NCBI RefSeq assembly: GCF_004346225.1
Contig: NZ_SMAJ01000001.1
Coordinates: forward strand, 62,001 to 126,000
Origin: Paralcaligenes ureilyticus
Lineage (GTDB): Bacteria; Pseudomonadota; Gammaproteobacteria; Burkholderiales; Burkholderiaceae_B
Direction: 5' to 3'
DNA length: 64,000 nt
In this document: positions 25,392 to 34,800 of the stretch, one piece after another
How the letters are laid out: each line of letters begins with the position of its first letter
Numbering within the stretch: position 1 is the stretch's first letter
Notes under the pieces: generated by a model
What the model was told of the DNA's origin: nothing
The model's database searches: none
Seen by the model: the letters and a program-made list of their open reading frames with translations, nothing else
Made by a program: the position numbers and the translations under genes

Positions 25392-26959
25392 CTCAGGCCG
25401 TGAAGATATTCGTCCCCAAAGATACCGCCGCCATCGCTGTCGGCGCCAACGCGGTCGCGCGGGCTATCGAACAAGAGGCCGCACGCCGCAGCCTGGCCGT
25501 CGAACTCGTACGCAACGGCTCGCGCGGCCTGCTCTGGCTCGAGACCCTGGTCGAAGTACAAACCCCCCAGGGGCGTTTCGCCTACGGTCCGGTCCAGGCC
25601 GATGATGTGGCAGGCCTGTTCGACGCCGGCTGGCTGGAAGGCAAGACCCACGCGCTGGGCCACGGGCTCACCGAAGAGATCCCGTACCTCAAGAACCAGG
25701 AACGGCTCACCTTCGCCAGGGTTGGCATCACCGACCCGCAAAGCCTGTCCGACTACCAGGCCCTGGGCGGCTTTGCCGGGCTCAAACGCGCGCTGGACAT
25801 GGCGCCCAAGGACATTGTCGAAGAGGTCATCGGCTCGGGCCTGCGCGGCCGCGGCGGCGCCGCCTTCCCTACCGGCGTCAAATGGAAAACCGTGCTGGCC
25901 GCGTCAGCCGAACAAAAATACATCGTGTGCAATGCCGACGAAGGCGACTCGGGCACTTTTTCAGACCGCATGCTGATGGAAGGCGATCCGTACGCGCTGA
26001 TCGAAGGCATGACCATTGCGGGGCTGGCCGTCGGCGCCACCTACGGCTACATCTACGTACGCTCCGAATACCCCTATGCCATTGCCACCTTGAACGAGGC
26101 CATTGACCACGCGCGCGCCGCCCAATGGCTGGGTTTGGGCGTGGGCGGCAGCCACCATCGCTTCGATCTTGAAGTGCGCAAGGCCGCGGGCGCCTACATC
26201 TGCGGCGAAGAAACATCGCTGCTCGAAAGCCTCGAAGGCAAGCGCGGCGTGGTGCGCGCCAAGCCGCCGCTGCCCGCCGTCAAAGGCCTGTTTGGCCGGC
26301 CTACCGTCATCAACAACGTCATTTCATTGGCATCGGTACCCATTATTCTTGCCAAAGGCGCCGCGTTTTACCGCGACTACGGCATGGGCAAATCCAAGGG
26401 AACGCTGCCCTTCCAGCTAGCCGGCAACATCAAGCAGGGCGGTCTGGTGGAAAAGGCCTTCGGGATCAGCCTGCGCGAACTGCTCTACGACTATGGCGCG
26501 GGCAGCGCATCGGGGCGCCCCCTGCGCGCGGTACAGGTGGGTGGCCCGTTGGGCGCCTACCTGCCCGAATCGCAATGGGATGTGCCGCTGGACTACGAAG
26601 CCTATCTGGCTATTTCGGCCATGCTCGGACACGGCGGCATCGTGGCCTTCGACGACAGCGTCGACATGTCCGAAATGGCGCAGTACGCCATGGAATTCTG
26701 TTCCATCGAATCCTGCGGCAAGTGCACGCCCTGTCGCATCGGTGCCGTGCGCGGCACCGAAGTCATCGCCAAAATCAGACGCAACGAACACCGCGAGGAA
26801 CAGGTCGATTTGCTGCGCGACCTGTGCGACACCATGCTGGCGGGATCTTTGTGCGCCCTGGGCGGCATGACGCCTTATCCGGTCCTGTCGGCGCTGGAAC
26901 ACTTTCCAGAAGATTTCGGCACGGCCGCCCACCCCACATCGACCCAGAAAGTCGCCTGA
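25388..26959 (+). CDS. fdsB: NAD-dependent formate dehydrogenase beta subunit FdsB (diaphorase)
   Basis: 523-aa NuoF-like subunit binding FMN, NAD(H) and a [4Fe-4S] cluster. An N-terminal thioredoxin-like domain (residues 1-120) precedes GLRGRGGAAFPTG (NADH site) and VCNADEGDSGTFSDR (FMN site). The cluster motif is CSIESCGKCTPCRIG. It reduces NAD+ with electrons from FdsA via FdsG. It follows fdsG with ATGA coupling. Confidence 0.95.
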   Translation: MTQAVKIFVPKDTAAIAVGANAVARAIEQEAARRSLAVELVRNGSRGLLWLETLVEVQTPQGRFAYGPVQADDVAGLFDAGWLEGKTHALGHGLTEEIPYLKNQERLTFARVGITDPQSLSDYQALGGFAGLKRALDMAPKDIVEEVIGSGLRGRGGAAFPTGVKWKTVLAASAEQKYIVCNADEGDSGTFSDRMLMEGDPYALIEGMTIAGLAVGATYGYIYVRSEYPYAIATLNEAIDHARAAQWLGLGVGGSHHRFDLEVRKAAGAYICGEETSLLESLEGKRGVVRAKPPLPAVKGLFGRPTVINNVISLASVPIILAKGAAFYRDYGMGKSKGTLPFQLAGNIKQGGLVEKAFGISLRELLYDYGAGSASGRPLRAVQVGGPLGAYLPESQWDVPLDYEAYLAISAMLGHGGIVAFDDSVDMSEMAQYAMEFCSIESCGKCTPCRIGAVRGTEVIAKIRRNEHREEQVDLLRDLCDTMLAGSLCALGGMTPYPVLSALEHFPEDFGTAAHPTSTQKVA

Positions 26960-26973
26960 TCCCGGAGCACATT

Positions 26974-29835
26974 ATGTTGGAAACCGTTGTTAAACGCGAC
27001 CGCGACATGGGCACTCCCGCACGCACCAGCACCGAAATGGTCAGCCTGACCATCGACGGCACGCTGGTCGAGGTGCCGGCCGGCACCTCTGTCATGCGCG
27101 CCGCCGCCGAAGCCGGCATCAACATCCCCAAACTATGCGCCACCGACAGCCTTGAAGCTTTCGGTTCGTGCCGCCTGTGCCTGGTGCAAATCGAAAACCG
27201 GCGCGGCTACCCGGCTTCGTGCACCACGCCGGTCGAAGCCGGCATGGTGGTGTGGACCGAAACCCCCAAGCTCCATGAATTGCGCCGCAACGTCATGGAG
27301 CTTTATATTTCCGACCATCCGCTGGACTGTCTCACCTGCCCATCCAATGGCGACTGCGAGCTGCAGGACATGGCGGGCGTCGTGGGCTTGCGCAACGTGC
27401 GCTACGGACGGGATGGCGCCAACCACCATCACGACCCGGTCGATGAATCGAACCCGTACTTTACGTACGACCCATCGACCTGCATTATGTGCAGCCGCTG
27501 CATACGCGCCTGTGATGAAACACAGGGCACTTTCGCCCTGACGATTGCCGGCATGGGCTTCGGCTCGCGCGTTGTCGCCGGGCAAAACGATTCGTTCCTG
27601 GAAAGCGATTGCGTATCGTGCGGCGCCTGTGTGCAGGCCTGCCCCACTTCGGCCCTGACCGAAAAATCCATTATCGACATGGGCCAGGCCGAGCATTCCA
27701 TCCTGACCACCTGTGCCTACTGCGGCGTGGGCTGCACCTTCAAGGCCGAGATGAAAGGCGACCAGGTCGTGCGCATGGTGCCCTGGAAAGACGGCCAGGC
27801 CAACCGCGGCCATTCGTGTGTAAAGGGGCGTTTTGCCTGGAGCTACGCCACTCACGCAGACCGCATTCTGAAACCCATGATACGCAGCAAGATCACCGAC
27901 CCCTGGCGCGAAGTCAGCTGGGAAGAAGCGATCGGCTATGCCGCTTCCGAGATTAAGCGCATCCAGGCCAAATACGGCCGCGATTCCGTCGGCGGCATTA
28001 CCTCTTCGCGCTGCACCAACGAAGAAACCTGGCTGGTGCAAAAACTGGTGCGCGCGGCTTTCGGCACCAACAACGTCGACACCTGCGGCCGGGTGTGCCA
28101 CTCGCCAACCGGCTACGGCTTGAAGACCACGATAGGTGAATCGGCCGGAACCCAGGCATTCGATTCCGTCATGTTCACCGATGTGGTCATTCTTCTGGGC
28201 GCCAATCCAAGCGCCGCGCACCCGGTATTTGCCTCGCGCCTGAAACGCCGCCTGCGCGAAGGCGCCAAGCTTATCGTGATCGATCCGCGGGCCACTGAAC
28301 TGGTCAACGCGCCGCACGTCAAGGCCGACTATCACCTGCCCGTGCGGCCCGGCACCAACGCCGCCATTTTGACGGCCCTGGCGCATGTCATTGCCACCGA
28401 AGGCCTGATCGACGAAGCTTTCGTCGCCGCGCGTTGCGAACTCAAGGCGTTTGAAGAGTGGCGCGATTTTGTGTCGTTGCCCGAAAACTCGCCCGAAGCC
28501 ACGCAATCCATCACCGGCGTGCGCGCCGAAGACGTACGCGGCGCGGCGCGCCTGTATGCCACCGGCGGCAACGGGTCCATTTACTACGGCCTGGGCGTAA
28601 CGGAACACAGTCAGGGTTCGACGGCCGTCATGGCCATCGCCAACCTGGCCATGGCCACCGGCAACATCGGCCGCGAGGGCGTGGGGGTCAACCCCTTGCG
28701 CGGCCAGAACAACGTACAAGGCTCCTGCGATATGGGCTCGTTCCCGCATGAACTGCCCGGCTACCGCCATGTGTCCAACGACGCGGTGCGCCACGAGTTC
28801 GAACAGGACTGGGGCGTTTCCATCCAATCCGAACCGGGGCTGCGCATCCCGAATATGTTCGATGCCGCGATCGACGGTACATTCAAAGCTTTGTATTGCC
28901 AGGGCGAGGACATTGTTCAGTCCGATCCGAATACGCAGCACGTCGCGCACGCGCTCGAATCCATGGAATGCATCATTATCCAGGACATGTTCCTTAACGA
29001 AACCGCGAAATACGCCCACGTCTTCCTGCCCGGTTCATCATTCCTTGAGAAAGACGGCACGTTCACCAATGGCGAGCGGCGGGTCGGCCGGGTGCGCACC
29101 GTCATGGCCCCCAAAGGCGGCATGGCCGACTGGGAAGTCACCTGCGCCTTGTCCAACGCCCTGGGATACCCCATGCATTACGGGCACCCCAGCGAAATCA
29201 TGGAAGAAATCGCCCGCCTGACGCCTACCTTCGCCGGCGTCACGTTCAAGAAAATCGACGAACTGGGCAGCCTGCAGTGGCCATGCAATGCCGACGCGCC
29301 CGACGGCACGCCGGTCATGCACGTCGACGAATTCGTGCGTGGCAAGGGTAAATTCATGATTACCAAATATGTGCCCAGCGATGAACGCAGCACGCGCAAA
29401 TTCCCATTGCTTCTGACGACCGGGCGCATTCTGTCGCAATATAACGCCGGCACGCAGACCCGCCGCACGCCCAACGTGCTGTGGCACGCCGAAGATGTGC
29501 TTGAAATACATCCCGCCGACGCTGAAGATCGCGGCATAAAAGAAGGCGATTGGGTGGCCATTCAAAGCCGCGCGGGTGAAACGGTGCTGCGCGCCACCAT
29601 CACCGAACGGGTGCAGCCCGGCGTGGTCTACACCACCTTCCACTTCCCCGAATCGGGCGCCAACGTGGTCACCACCGACAGCACCGACTGGGCAACCGAC
29701 TGCCCCGAATACAAGGTCACCGCGGTACAGGCCCGCAAAGTCACGCAAGCCTCCGACTGGCAGGCCGGATGGTCGCGCTTTAGCGGCGAGCAGGAACAGT
29801 TGCTGCAAGAGCGCGAACGCGCCGCCAGTGAATAA
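26974..29835 (+). CDS. fdsA: NAD-dependent formate dehydrogenase alpha subunit FdsA (molybdenum catalytic subunit)
   Basis: 953-aa catalytic subunit oxidising formate to CO2. Iron-sulfur ligands in order: [2Fe-2S] C55, C66, C69, C83; His/Cys cluster H115, C119, C122, C128; two [4Fe-4S] C170-C173-C176-C180 and C213-C216-C219-C223; proximal [4Fe-4S] C247, C250, C254, C282. The Mo ligand is C375 followed by His376 in GRVCHSPTGYG, so it is a cysteine, not selenocysteine, enzyme. The ATG at 26974 follows CCCGGAG. A longer ORF from 26575 lies inside fdsB and is not used. Confidence 0.97.
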   Translation: MLETVVKRDRDMGTPARTSTEMVSLTIDGTLVEVPAGTSVMRAAAEAGINIPKLCATDSLEAFGSCRLCLVQIENRRGYPASCTTPVEAGMVVWTETPKLHELRRNVMELYISDHPLDCLTCPSNGDCELQDMAGVVGLRNVRYGRDGANHHHDPVDESNPYFTYDPSTCIMCSRCIRACDETQGTFALTIAGMGFGSRVVAGQNDSFLESDCVSCGACVQACPTSALTEKSIIDMGQAEHSILTTCAYCGVGCTFKAEMKGDQVVRMVPWKDGQANRGHSCVKGRFAWSYATHADRILKPMIRSKITDPWREVSWEEAIGYAASEIKRIQAKYGRDSVGGITSSRCTNEETWLVQKLVRAAFGTNNVDTCGRVCHSPTGYGLKTTIGESAGTQAFDSVMFTDVVILLGANPSAAHPVFASRLKRRLREGAKLIVIDPRATELVNAPHVKADYHLPVRPGTNAAILTALAHVIATEGLIDEAFVAARCELKAFEEWRDFVSLPENSPEATQSITGVRAEDVRGAARLYATGGNGSIYYGLGVTEHSQGSTAVMAIANLAMATGNIGREGVGVNPLRGQNNVQGSCDMGSFPHELPGYRHVSNDAVRHEFEQDWGVSIQSEPGLRIPNMFDAAIDGTFKALYCQGEDIVQSDPNTQHVAHALESMECIIIQDMFLNETAKYAHVFLPGSSFLEKDGTFTNGERRVGRVRTVMAPKGGMADWEVTCALSNALGYPMHYGHPSEIMEEIARLTPTFAGVTFKKIDELGSLQWPCNADAPDGTPVMHVDEFVRGKGKFMITKYVPSDERSTRKFPLLLTTGRILSQYNAGTQTRRTPNVLWHAEDVLEIHPADAEDRGIKEGDWVAIQSRAGETVLRATITERVQPGVVYTTFHFPESGANVVTTDSTDWATDCPEYKVTAVQARKVTQASDWQAGWSRFSGEQEQLLQERERAASE

Positions 29836-29844
29836 GCGATATTC

Positions 29845-30708
29845 ATGCAAACAGCCCACAACACCTTCGCCGCCCCGCCCCCGCCTTCACCGGGCACGGG
29901 GCGGCGCTCGGCAAAGGTATTGCGCAGCAGCCCGCAGACGAGCGGGCGCGGCGAATCCGACGAGCTTGCCGAAGAGGTGGCCGTGGCGCTGGAATACAAC
30001 GGCATCAGCTACGCCGCGCTGCTGGCCACCCCTTGCGATCTTTCGGACCTGGCCTACGGCTTTTCACTGACCGAAGGCGTTATCCGTGGGGCACGAGACA
30101 TCTACGAACTCGATGTCGCGCAACACCCGGGCGGTTTTGTGGTCCAGGTAACGATCGCCAGCGCCTGCCTGGATCAGCTCAAGCGTCGGCGGCGCACCCT
30201 CGCCGGGCGCACCGGCTGTGGCCTTTGCGGCATCGAAAGCCTGGACGAAGTGGAACGCCATCTGCCCGCGCTCGCGCCCCCTGCGAACCCGATTTCACCG
30301 GCGGCGATTTCGCAGGCGGTCGAGCAATTGCGCGCTCTGCAACCCCTGCATCTTGCCACCGGAGCCACGCATGCTGCCGGCTGGGCCAACCCGCAAGGCC
30401 ATATCGAACATGTGCGCGAAGACGTGGGGCGGCACAACGCGCTGGACAAACTGATAGGGCATTTGTTGCGCCACGCGATCGACACCACGCAAGGATTCGC
30501 GGTGATCTCCAGCCGTGCCAGTTTCGAGATGGTGCAAAAGGCCGCTGCCGCAGGCATATCGGCGGTCGTTGCCGTTTCGGCCCCCACAACGTATGCCGTG
30601 CAAATGGCCAACGACCTTAATGTTTTGCTGGCGGGGTTTGCGCGCAACAAGCTGTTTACCGTATACGCCCATCCTGAATATCTGCGCAATGACGGAGGAC
30701 TTTCTTGA
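29845..30708 (+). CDS. fdhD: Formate dehydrogenase accessory sulfurtransferase FdhD
   Basis: 287-aa chaperone that delivers sulfur to the bis-MGD cofactor of FdsA. The sulfur-transfer motif is RTGCGLCGIES. VREDVGRHNALDKLIG and SSRASFEMVQKAAAAGI are family signatures. The first ~45 residues are proline-rich and unlike other FdhDs. It lies between fdsA and fdsD and overlaps fdsD by four bases. Confidence 0.95.
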   Translation: MQTAHNTFAAPPPPSPGTGRRSAKVLRSSPQTSGRGESDELAEEVAVALEYNGISYAALLATPCDLSDLAYGFSLTEGVIRGARDIYELDVAQHPGGFVVQVTIASACLDQLKRRRRTLAGRTGCGLCGIESLDEVERHLPALAPPANPISPAAISQAVEQLRALQPLHLATGATHAAGWANPQGHIEHVREDVGRHNALDKLIGHLLRHAIDTTQGFAVISSRASFEMVQKAAAAGISAVVAVSAPTTYAVQMANDLNVLLAGFARNKLFTVYAHPEYLRNDGGLS

Positions 30709-30959
30709 ATATCGATCACTTAATCCGCTTGGCCAACCGTATCGGCGATTTCTTCGAATCGCTCCCCGACCACAAAGAGGGCATAGAGGGAATCGCCAAC
30801 CACATTCAAAAATTCTGGGCGCCACGCATGCGGATCGCCCTGCTCGATTTTCTGGACGGTCACCCCGATGGGCGTACGTCCGACGCGGCACTAAGCGCCA
30901 TCACGCTTGAGGCCATCCTGCAAAACAAGCAACGATTAACCCCAAAAGGAGCAAACTGA
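30705..30959 (+). CDS. fdsD: Formate dehydrogenase delta subunit FdsD
   Basis: 84-aa small subunit required for assembly of Fds-type formate dehydrogenases. It contains IRLANRIGDFFESLPDHKEGIEGIANHIQKFWAPRMR, the recognisable core. It starts with TTG at 30705, seven bases after GGAGG, overlapping the fdhD stop codon. Confidence 0.92.
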   Translation: MNIDHLIRLANRIGDFFESLPDHKEGIEGIANHIQKFWAPRMRIALLDFLDGHPDGRTSDAALSAITLEAILQNKQRLTPKGAN

Positions 30960-31035
30960 CCGACTTTTCGTACCTCGCTCAACCTTGCTGATTTCCGTTT
31001 ATCCCAAACCATAACAAAGGCAACAAGGAGACAAC

Positions 31036-32439
31036 ATGAGTTCCAACACAACAGACCACGGCTTTTTTAGTAAAGAACGCATCACTGCCAAACCGGGCTT
31101 TAACCGCTGGATGATCCCCCCAGCCGCCCTGGCGGTCCATCTGTGCATCGGCCAGGCCTATGCATTTTCGGTATTCAACAACCCCATGACCCGGCTCATA
31201 GGCATCGACAAATCGGCGCCCGGCGACTGGAGCCTGGCCACCCTGGGCTGGATATTCAGCCTGGCCATTACTTTTCTTGGCCTTTCGGCCGCCTTCGCCG
31301 GCAAGTGGCTCGAAGATGTAGGCCCGCGCAAAGCCATGTTTGCCGCGGCCTGCTGCTTCGGCGGCGGTTTCATGCTGGGCGCGCTGGGCATTGCCTGGCA
31401 TCAGCTCTGGCTGGTGTATTTAGGTTACGGCGTCATCGGCGGCATGGGCTTGGGTATAGGCTATGTCTCCCCCGTCTCGACCCTGATCAAGTGGTTTCCA
31501 GATAGGCGCGGAATGGCCACCGGCATGGCGATTATGGGGTTCGGCGGCGGCGCATTTATTGCCTCTCCGCTATCGGTCGCCCTTATGCAGCATTTTCGCT
31601 CTCCCACGTCCATGGGTGTGGCCCAAACCTTTGTCGTGCTGGGCATTTTGTACTTCATCTCCATGAACATCGGAGCTCTCGCCATCCGTATTCCGGCCCC
31701 TGACTGGAAACCCGATGGCTGGACGCCACCGGTCAAGCAGAACGCACTGATCAGCCGCAACCATGTGCATATCGATCAGGCCATGAAAACGCCGCAATTC
31801 TGGCTGGTCTGGTGGGCGCTGTGCCTGAACGTGACGGGCGGCATCGGCGTCATCGGACAGGCCTCGGTCATGATCCAGGAAAGCTTCAAGGGCCACATCA
31901 CGCCGGCCGCGGCTGCGGGTTTTGTGGGCTTGCTATCCTTGGCCAATATGCTGGGACGATTCTTCTGGTCGTCGGCCTCGGACTATATAGGTCGCAAAAA
32001 CACCTACTACATTTTCCTGGCCCTGGGCGCCCTCCTGTTCTTCCTGGTTCCGGGGGTGGGAGCCGCCGGCAATGTCGCCCTGTTTGTCTTGTTCTACATC
32101 ATCATCATTTCGATGTACGGCGGCGGTTTCTCAACGGTGCCCGCGTATCTGGCCGACTTGTTCGGCACACGTTATGTGGGAGGTATCCACGGCCGCTTGC
32201 TGACCGCCTGGGCCGCAGGAGGCATCTTCGGGCCCGTGCTGGTCAATTACATTCGCCAATACCAGGTAGCGCACGGCGTGCCGCCCGCGGCAGCCTATAC
32301 CGACACCATGTATATCATGGCCGTGCTGCTCATCATCGGCTTCATATGCAACTACTTCGTTCGCCCGGTTTCACAGCACCATCATATGACCAGCGAACAA
32401 CTGAGCTTCGACCAACAACCGGCAATGGCAGCCAAATAA
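31036..32439 (+). CDS. OFA-family MFS transporter (oxalate/formate antiporter-like)
   Basis: 467-aa twelve-helix permease. Family features are HLCIGQAYAFSVFNNPM in helix 1, GYGVIGGMGLGIGY in helix 4 and KWFPDRRGMATGMAIMGFGGGAF in helices 4-5. Directly downstream of the formate dehydrogenase operon, it probably moves formate or a related monocarboxylate. AAGGAG precedes the ATG. Confidence 0.88.
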   Translation: MSSNTTDHGFFSKERITAKPGFNRWMIPPAALAVHLCIGQAYAFSVFNNPMTRLIGIDKSAPGDWSLATLGWIFSLAITFLGLSAAFAGKWLEDVGPRKAMFAAACCFGGGFMLGALGIAWHQLWLVYLGYGVIGGMGLGIGYVSPVSTLIKWFPDRRGMATGMAIMGFGGGAFIASPLSVALMQHFRSPTSMGVAQTFVVLGILYFISMNIGALAIRIPAPDWKPDGWTPPVKQNALISRNHVHIDQAMKTPQFWLVWWALCLNVTGGIGVIGQASVMIQESFKGHITPAAAAGFVGLLSLANMLGRFFWSSASDYIGRKNTYYIFLALGALLFFLVPGVGAAGNVALFVLFYIIIISMYGGGFSTVPAYLADLFGTRYVGGIHGRLLTAWAAGGIFGPVLVNYIRQYQVAHGVPPAAAYTDTMYIMAVLLIIGFICNYFVRPVSQHHHMTSEQLSFDQQPAMAAK

Positions 32440-32455
32440 ACCTGGGAGACAAAAC

Positions 32456-32599
32456 ATGGAACAACGCAGCATTGCCTCGTCCGCGACACCCAGCACCACA
32501 TCGCCGGTATTGCTTGTCATTTTCTGGCTATACGTAGGCATCCCGCTCGTCATCGGCGTATGGGAAACCCTGCTTAAAGCCGCCGCCCTGTTCAAGTAA
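32456..32599 (+). CDS. Small membrane partner of the OFA transporter
   Basis: 47-aa protein with one transmembrane segment (VLLVIFWLYVGIPLVIGVW) and a short Ala/Leu/Lys tail. It starts 16 bases after the transporter stop with GGGAG upstream. Small single-helix proteins of this type commonly follow OFA permeases and are annotated as MFS small subunits; the sequence and position fit. Confidence 0.78.
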   Translation: MEQRSIASSATPSTTSPVLLVIFWLYVGIPLVIGVWETLLKAAALFK

Positions 32600-32616
32600 G
32601 ACCAGGCGAACCCTCT

Positions 32617-32727
32617 TGTAGCGGCACCCCTTGTGGGTGCCATTCTGGCAAAAAAAAGAATGGCACCCACAAGGGGTGCCGCTACATGTGCCACAGTTGC
32701 CGTAGGGGCGACCCTCGTGGTCGCCCA
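32617..32727. repeat. REP-like palindrome cluster (3 copies)
   Basis: 32617-32642 (reverse) and 32660-32686 (forward) both have GGCACCC arms and form an inverted pair around an A-rich loop. 32702-32727 is reverse with GCGACC arms. They lie between convergent genes. Confidence 0.9.
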
Positions 32728-32737
32728 TTTATTTATA

Positions 32738-33199
32738 CTATTCGGTTTCTTTGACGCGATAGACCAGAACAGCGCTTTTCGCCAGGCCCAGCACCTTGAC
32801 CGTAACGCTGCCCAGCAACAGACGTGACCAGCCGCTGCGGCCATGGCTGCCTATGAAAATCAGGTCGCATTTTTCTTCTTCGCTGGCTTGCACCAGGCCA
32901 TCGGCGACATTGAAATTGGACACCGCCTTGCCTGTCGCCTTGACGCCGGCCGTTTCAGCCCGGTCAAGGACGGCTTTCAAGTATTTCTTGGCCTGCTCGG
33001 CCGCCGTCTTCTCGTAATCTTCATCGGTAATGGCATAAGCGGCCGCCATGCCGTCAAAACCCACGGTTGCCGCAAAAGGCTGGGTCACATACAACGCGAC
33101 CACCTCGGCGCCAATCTGACGAGCAAAACACACGCCTTTGTTCGCCGCTTGCGCTGACAGCGTGGAGCCATCGGTAGGGATCAGGATCTTCTTGAACAT
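32738..33199 (-). CDS. Universal stress protein (UspA family)
   Basis: 153-aa nucleotide-binding stress protein. MFKKILIPTDGS opens the fold, and GSHGRSGWSRLLLGSV fits the ATP-binding G-2x-G-9x-G-S motif. The start at 33199 is preferred to an upstream in-frame ATG at 33223, since the family begins with this strand. Confidence 0.92.
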   Translation of the reverse strand: MFKKILIPTDGSTLSAQAANKGVCFARQIGAEVVALYVTQPFAATVGFDGMAAAYAITDEDYEKTAAEQAKKYLKAVLDRAETAGVKATGKAVSNFNVADGLVQASEEEKCDLIFIGSHGRSGWSRLLLGSVTVKVLGLAKSAVLVYRVKETE

Positions 33200-33292
33200 G
33201 GTGGTTGCTCCGATTTGAGTCATAGTCTTATGCTAAACCATAAACAGGCCATAAATAAAGCTGATCATACAAGGGTTTGCGCTAGGAGCCTG

Positions 33293-33634
33293 CTAAGCGC
33301 CGTTGGCCGCGCGGTATAAATTGGCACAGCGCGTGCCGCTACGGCAATACGCCAGAACCGGCGCCGGCAACTCTTCCAACAGCTCGGCAAACCGCTGCAC
33401 ATCCTCGGCGGTCATGGCGCCGCTGACGACCGGCTGATACTCCACCTTTAAACCCGCCGCCTCGGCCGCCGCCATGACATCGGCCGAAGTCGGCTGGTCA
33501 GGGCCACCCTCATAGTCAGGCCGATTGATAATCACGCTTTTGAAGCCGGCCGCCGCAACCGCCGGCATATCCGCGGGGGCTAACTGAGGGGACACCGCAA
33601 ATGAATCCGTAAGTGAATTAACGGCTACTGGCAT
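33293..33634 (-). CDS. TIGR01244-family phosphatase/sulfurtransferase-like protein
   Basis: 113-aa stand-alone domain with a cysteine-phosphatase-like P-loop CRSGTR near the C-terminus (LAYCRSGTRCANLY). The N-terminal part has SPQLAPADMPAVAAAGFKSVIINRPD, typical of the beta-lactamase-hydrolase-like DUF442/TIGR01244 family, often linked to sulfide metabolism. The substrate is unknown. RBS and ATG at 33634 look normal. Confidence 0.85.
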   Translation of the reverse strand: MPVAVNSLTDSFAVSPQLAPADMPAVAAAGFKSVIINRPDYEGGPDQPTSADVMAAAEAAGLKVEYQPVVSGAMTAEDVQRFAELLEELPAPVLAYCRSGTRCANLYRAANGA

Positions 33635-33723
33635 GTTTTTCTCCTTGAGAACTATTTATACTAGCAATCTGCACCATAGCTGGCAAACCATTGCCTATAT
33701 CCTAACTGATTCTCGACCGATTG

Positions 33724-34338
33724 ATGAAAAACAGCTTGACCACCTCAGCTCACCTGCAAACCCCCACCCCCGGCGTTTCCGACCTCGCTTCACCGCCCAT
33801 CGCAGGGTTGCAAATCCGCGATGCCACAGCAGAAGACATGATCGCGGTGCAAGCCATTTACGCCCCCCACGTATTGCACAGTTCAGCCACCTTTGAAGAA
33901 ACGCCGCCCTCGGTGCAAGAAATGCAATTGCGCCGCGAGCGAGTCCTGGCTCAAGGCCTGCCCTATCTGGTCGCGCTCATCAATAAAGAAATAGTCGGCT
34001 ACAGCTACGCCTCATCCTACCGGGCCCGCATCGCCTACCGCTTCACCCTGGAAGACTCCATCTACCTGGCCGACGGCCACGCAGGCAAAGGCCTGGGCAA
34101 AGCCTTGCTCGCCGCACTTCTCGCGCGCTGCGACCAAGGCCCCTGGCGGCAGATGATTGCCGTAATTGCCGGCACCAACAACCTGCAATCCATCGGCCTG
34201 CATCGAAGCCTGGGCTTCAAGCACGTAGGCACGCAACCGTCGACGGGATTCAAGTTCAATCAGTGGATCGACGTCGTATTCATGCAAAGAGCGCTCGGCC
34301 CCGGCGACACGACGCTACCCGACTTACAAGGTTCGTAG
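33724..34338 (+). CDS. GNAT-family N-acetyltransferase (phosphinothricin acetyltransferase-like)
   Basis: 204-aa acetyl-CoA-dependent acetyltransferase. The GNAT core starts at residue ~33 with IRDATAEDMIAVQAIYAPHV; SYRARIAYRFTLEDSIYLADGHAGKGLGKALLAALL is the acetyl-CoA-binding region with the PAT/Bar-type layout, then GLHRSLGFKHVG. The first ~30 residues are unconserved and the true start may be later. The substrate is not known. Confidence 0.85.
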   Translation: MKNSLTTSAHLQTPTPGVSDLASPPIAGLQIRDATAEDMIAVQAIYAPHVLHSSATFEETPPSVQEMQLRRERVLAQGLPYLVALINKEIVGYSYASSYRARIAYRFTLEDSIYLADGHAGKGLGKALLAALLARCDQGPWRQMIAVIAGTNNLQSIGLHRSLGFKHVGTQPSTGFKFNQWIDVVFMQRALGPGDTTLPDLQGS

Positions 34339-34358
34339 TTCGCGGCGACACCTGCCAA

Positions 34359-34459
34359 TGGCACCCACAAGGGGTGCCGCTACAAAATGGCAGCCACAAG
34401 GGCTGCCGCTACATGATTCACGGATACGTATTTGTAGTGGCAGCCCTTGTGGCTGCCAT
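34359..34459. repeat. REP-like palindrome cluster (3 copies)
   Basis: 34359-34384 (forward, GGCACCC arms), 34388-34412 (forward, GGCAGCC arms) and 34433-34459 (reverse, GGCAGCC arms). The second and third form an inverted pair. Confidence 0.9.
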
Positions 34460-34540
34460 AATCCGCAACAACCCAGCCGACATCTGCAAAATTAGGCCCG
34501 AGACTCCACTCAAGGAAATCGATCCCGAGAATCTACTCAA

Positions 34541-34763
34541 GGCGACGGCGACCCAGGCGGGCGGGCGAGCTTGAGTCCGCTGCGTCAAGCGCCTGGATTG
34601 GGGAGGCAAGGGGCGCACTGCTTGAGCGGGAGCTTGCGAATAGCCCGGGGGGCTATTCGCCCCGCGAGTTTGCGCACCGCCCCAAGCCAGGCGCTTGACG
34701 CAGGCAGTCCTGGCAACGCCAGGACCGGGCGAAGTGAGCCTGCCCGCCTGGGCCGCCGTCGCC
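34541..34763. repeat. Nested palindrome P2
   Basis: 223-bp structure with three nested stems. Outer arms GGCGACGGCGACCCAGGCGG pair imperfectly with the complement at 34742-34763. Middle arms GCGTCAAGCGCCTGG pair with CCAGGCGCTTGACGC. The central stem is GCGAATAGCCC/GGGCTATTCGC. A side hairpin GTCCTGGCAACGCCAGGAC follows the middle arm. The centre matches P3 at 51.6 kb while the arms differ. Confidence 0.85.
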
Positions 34764-34800
34764 GTTTCACGCAGAAATTCATGCGAGCAAAAAACAGCAA

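Noticed and set aside
26575-26973. N-terminal extension of fdsA by 133 codons
   Set aside because: It lies inside fdsB, has Arg-rich shadow-frame composition, and a ribosome site precedes the ATG at 26974.
27133-29019. 628-aa minus-strand ORF opposite fdsA
   Set aside because: Long antisense frames are common opposite GC-rich genes; composition and lack of motifs mark it as a shadow.
26974-29835. Selenocysteine-type formate dehydrogenase
   Set aside because: The molybdenum ligand position is a cysteine codon within GRVCHSPTG; no in-frame TGA is present.
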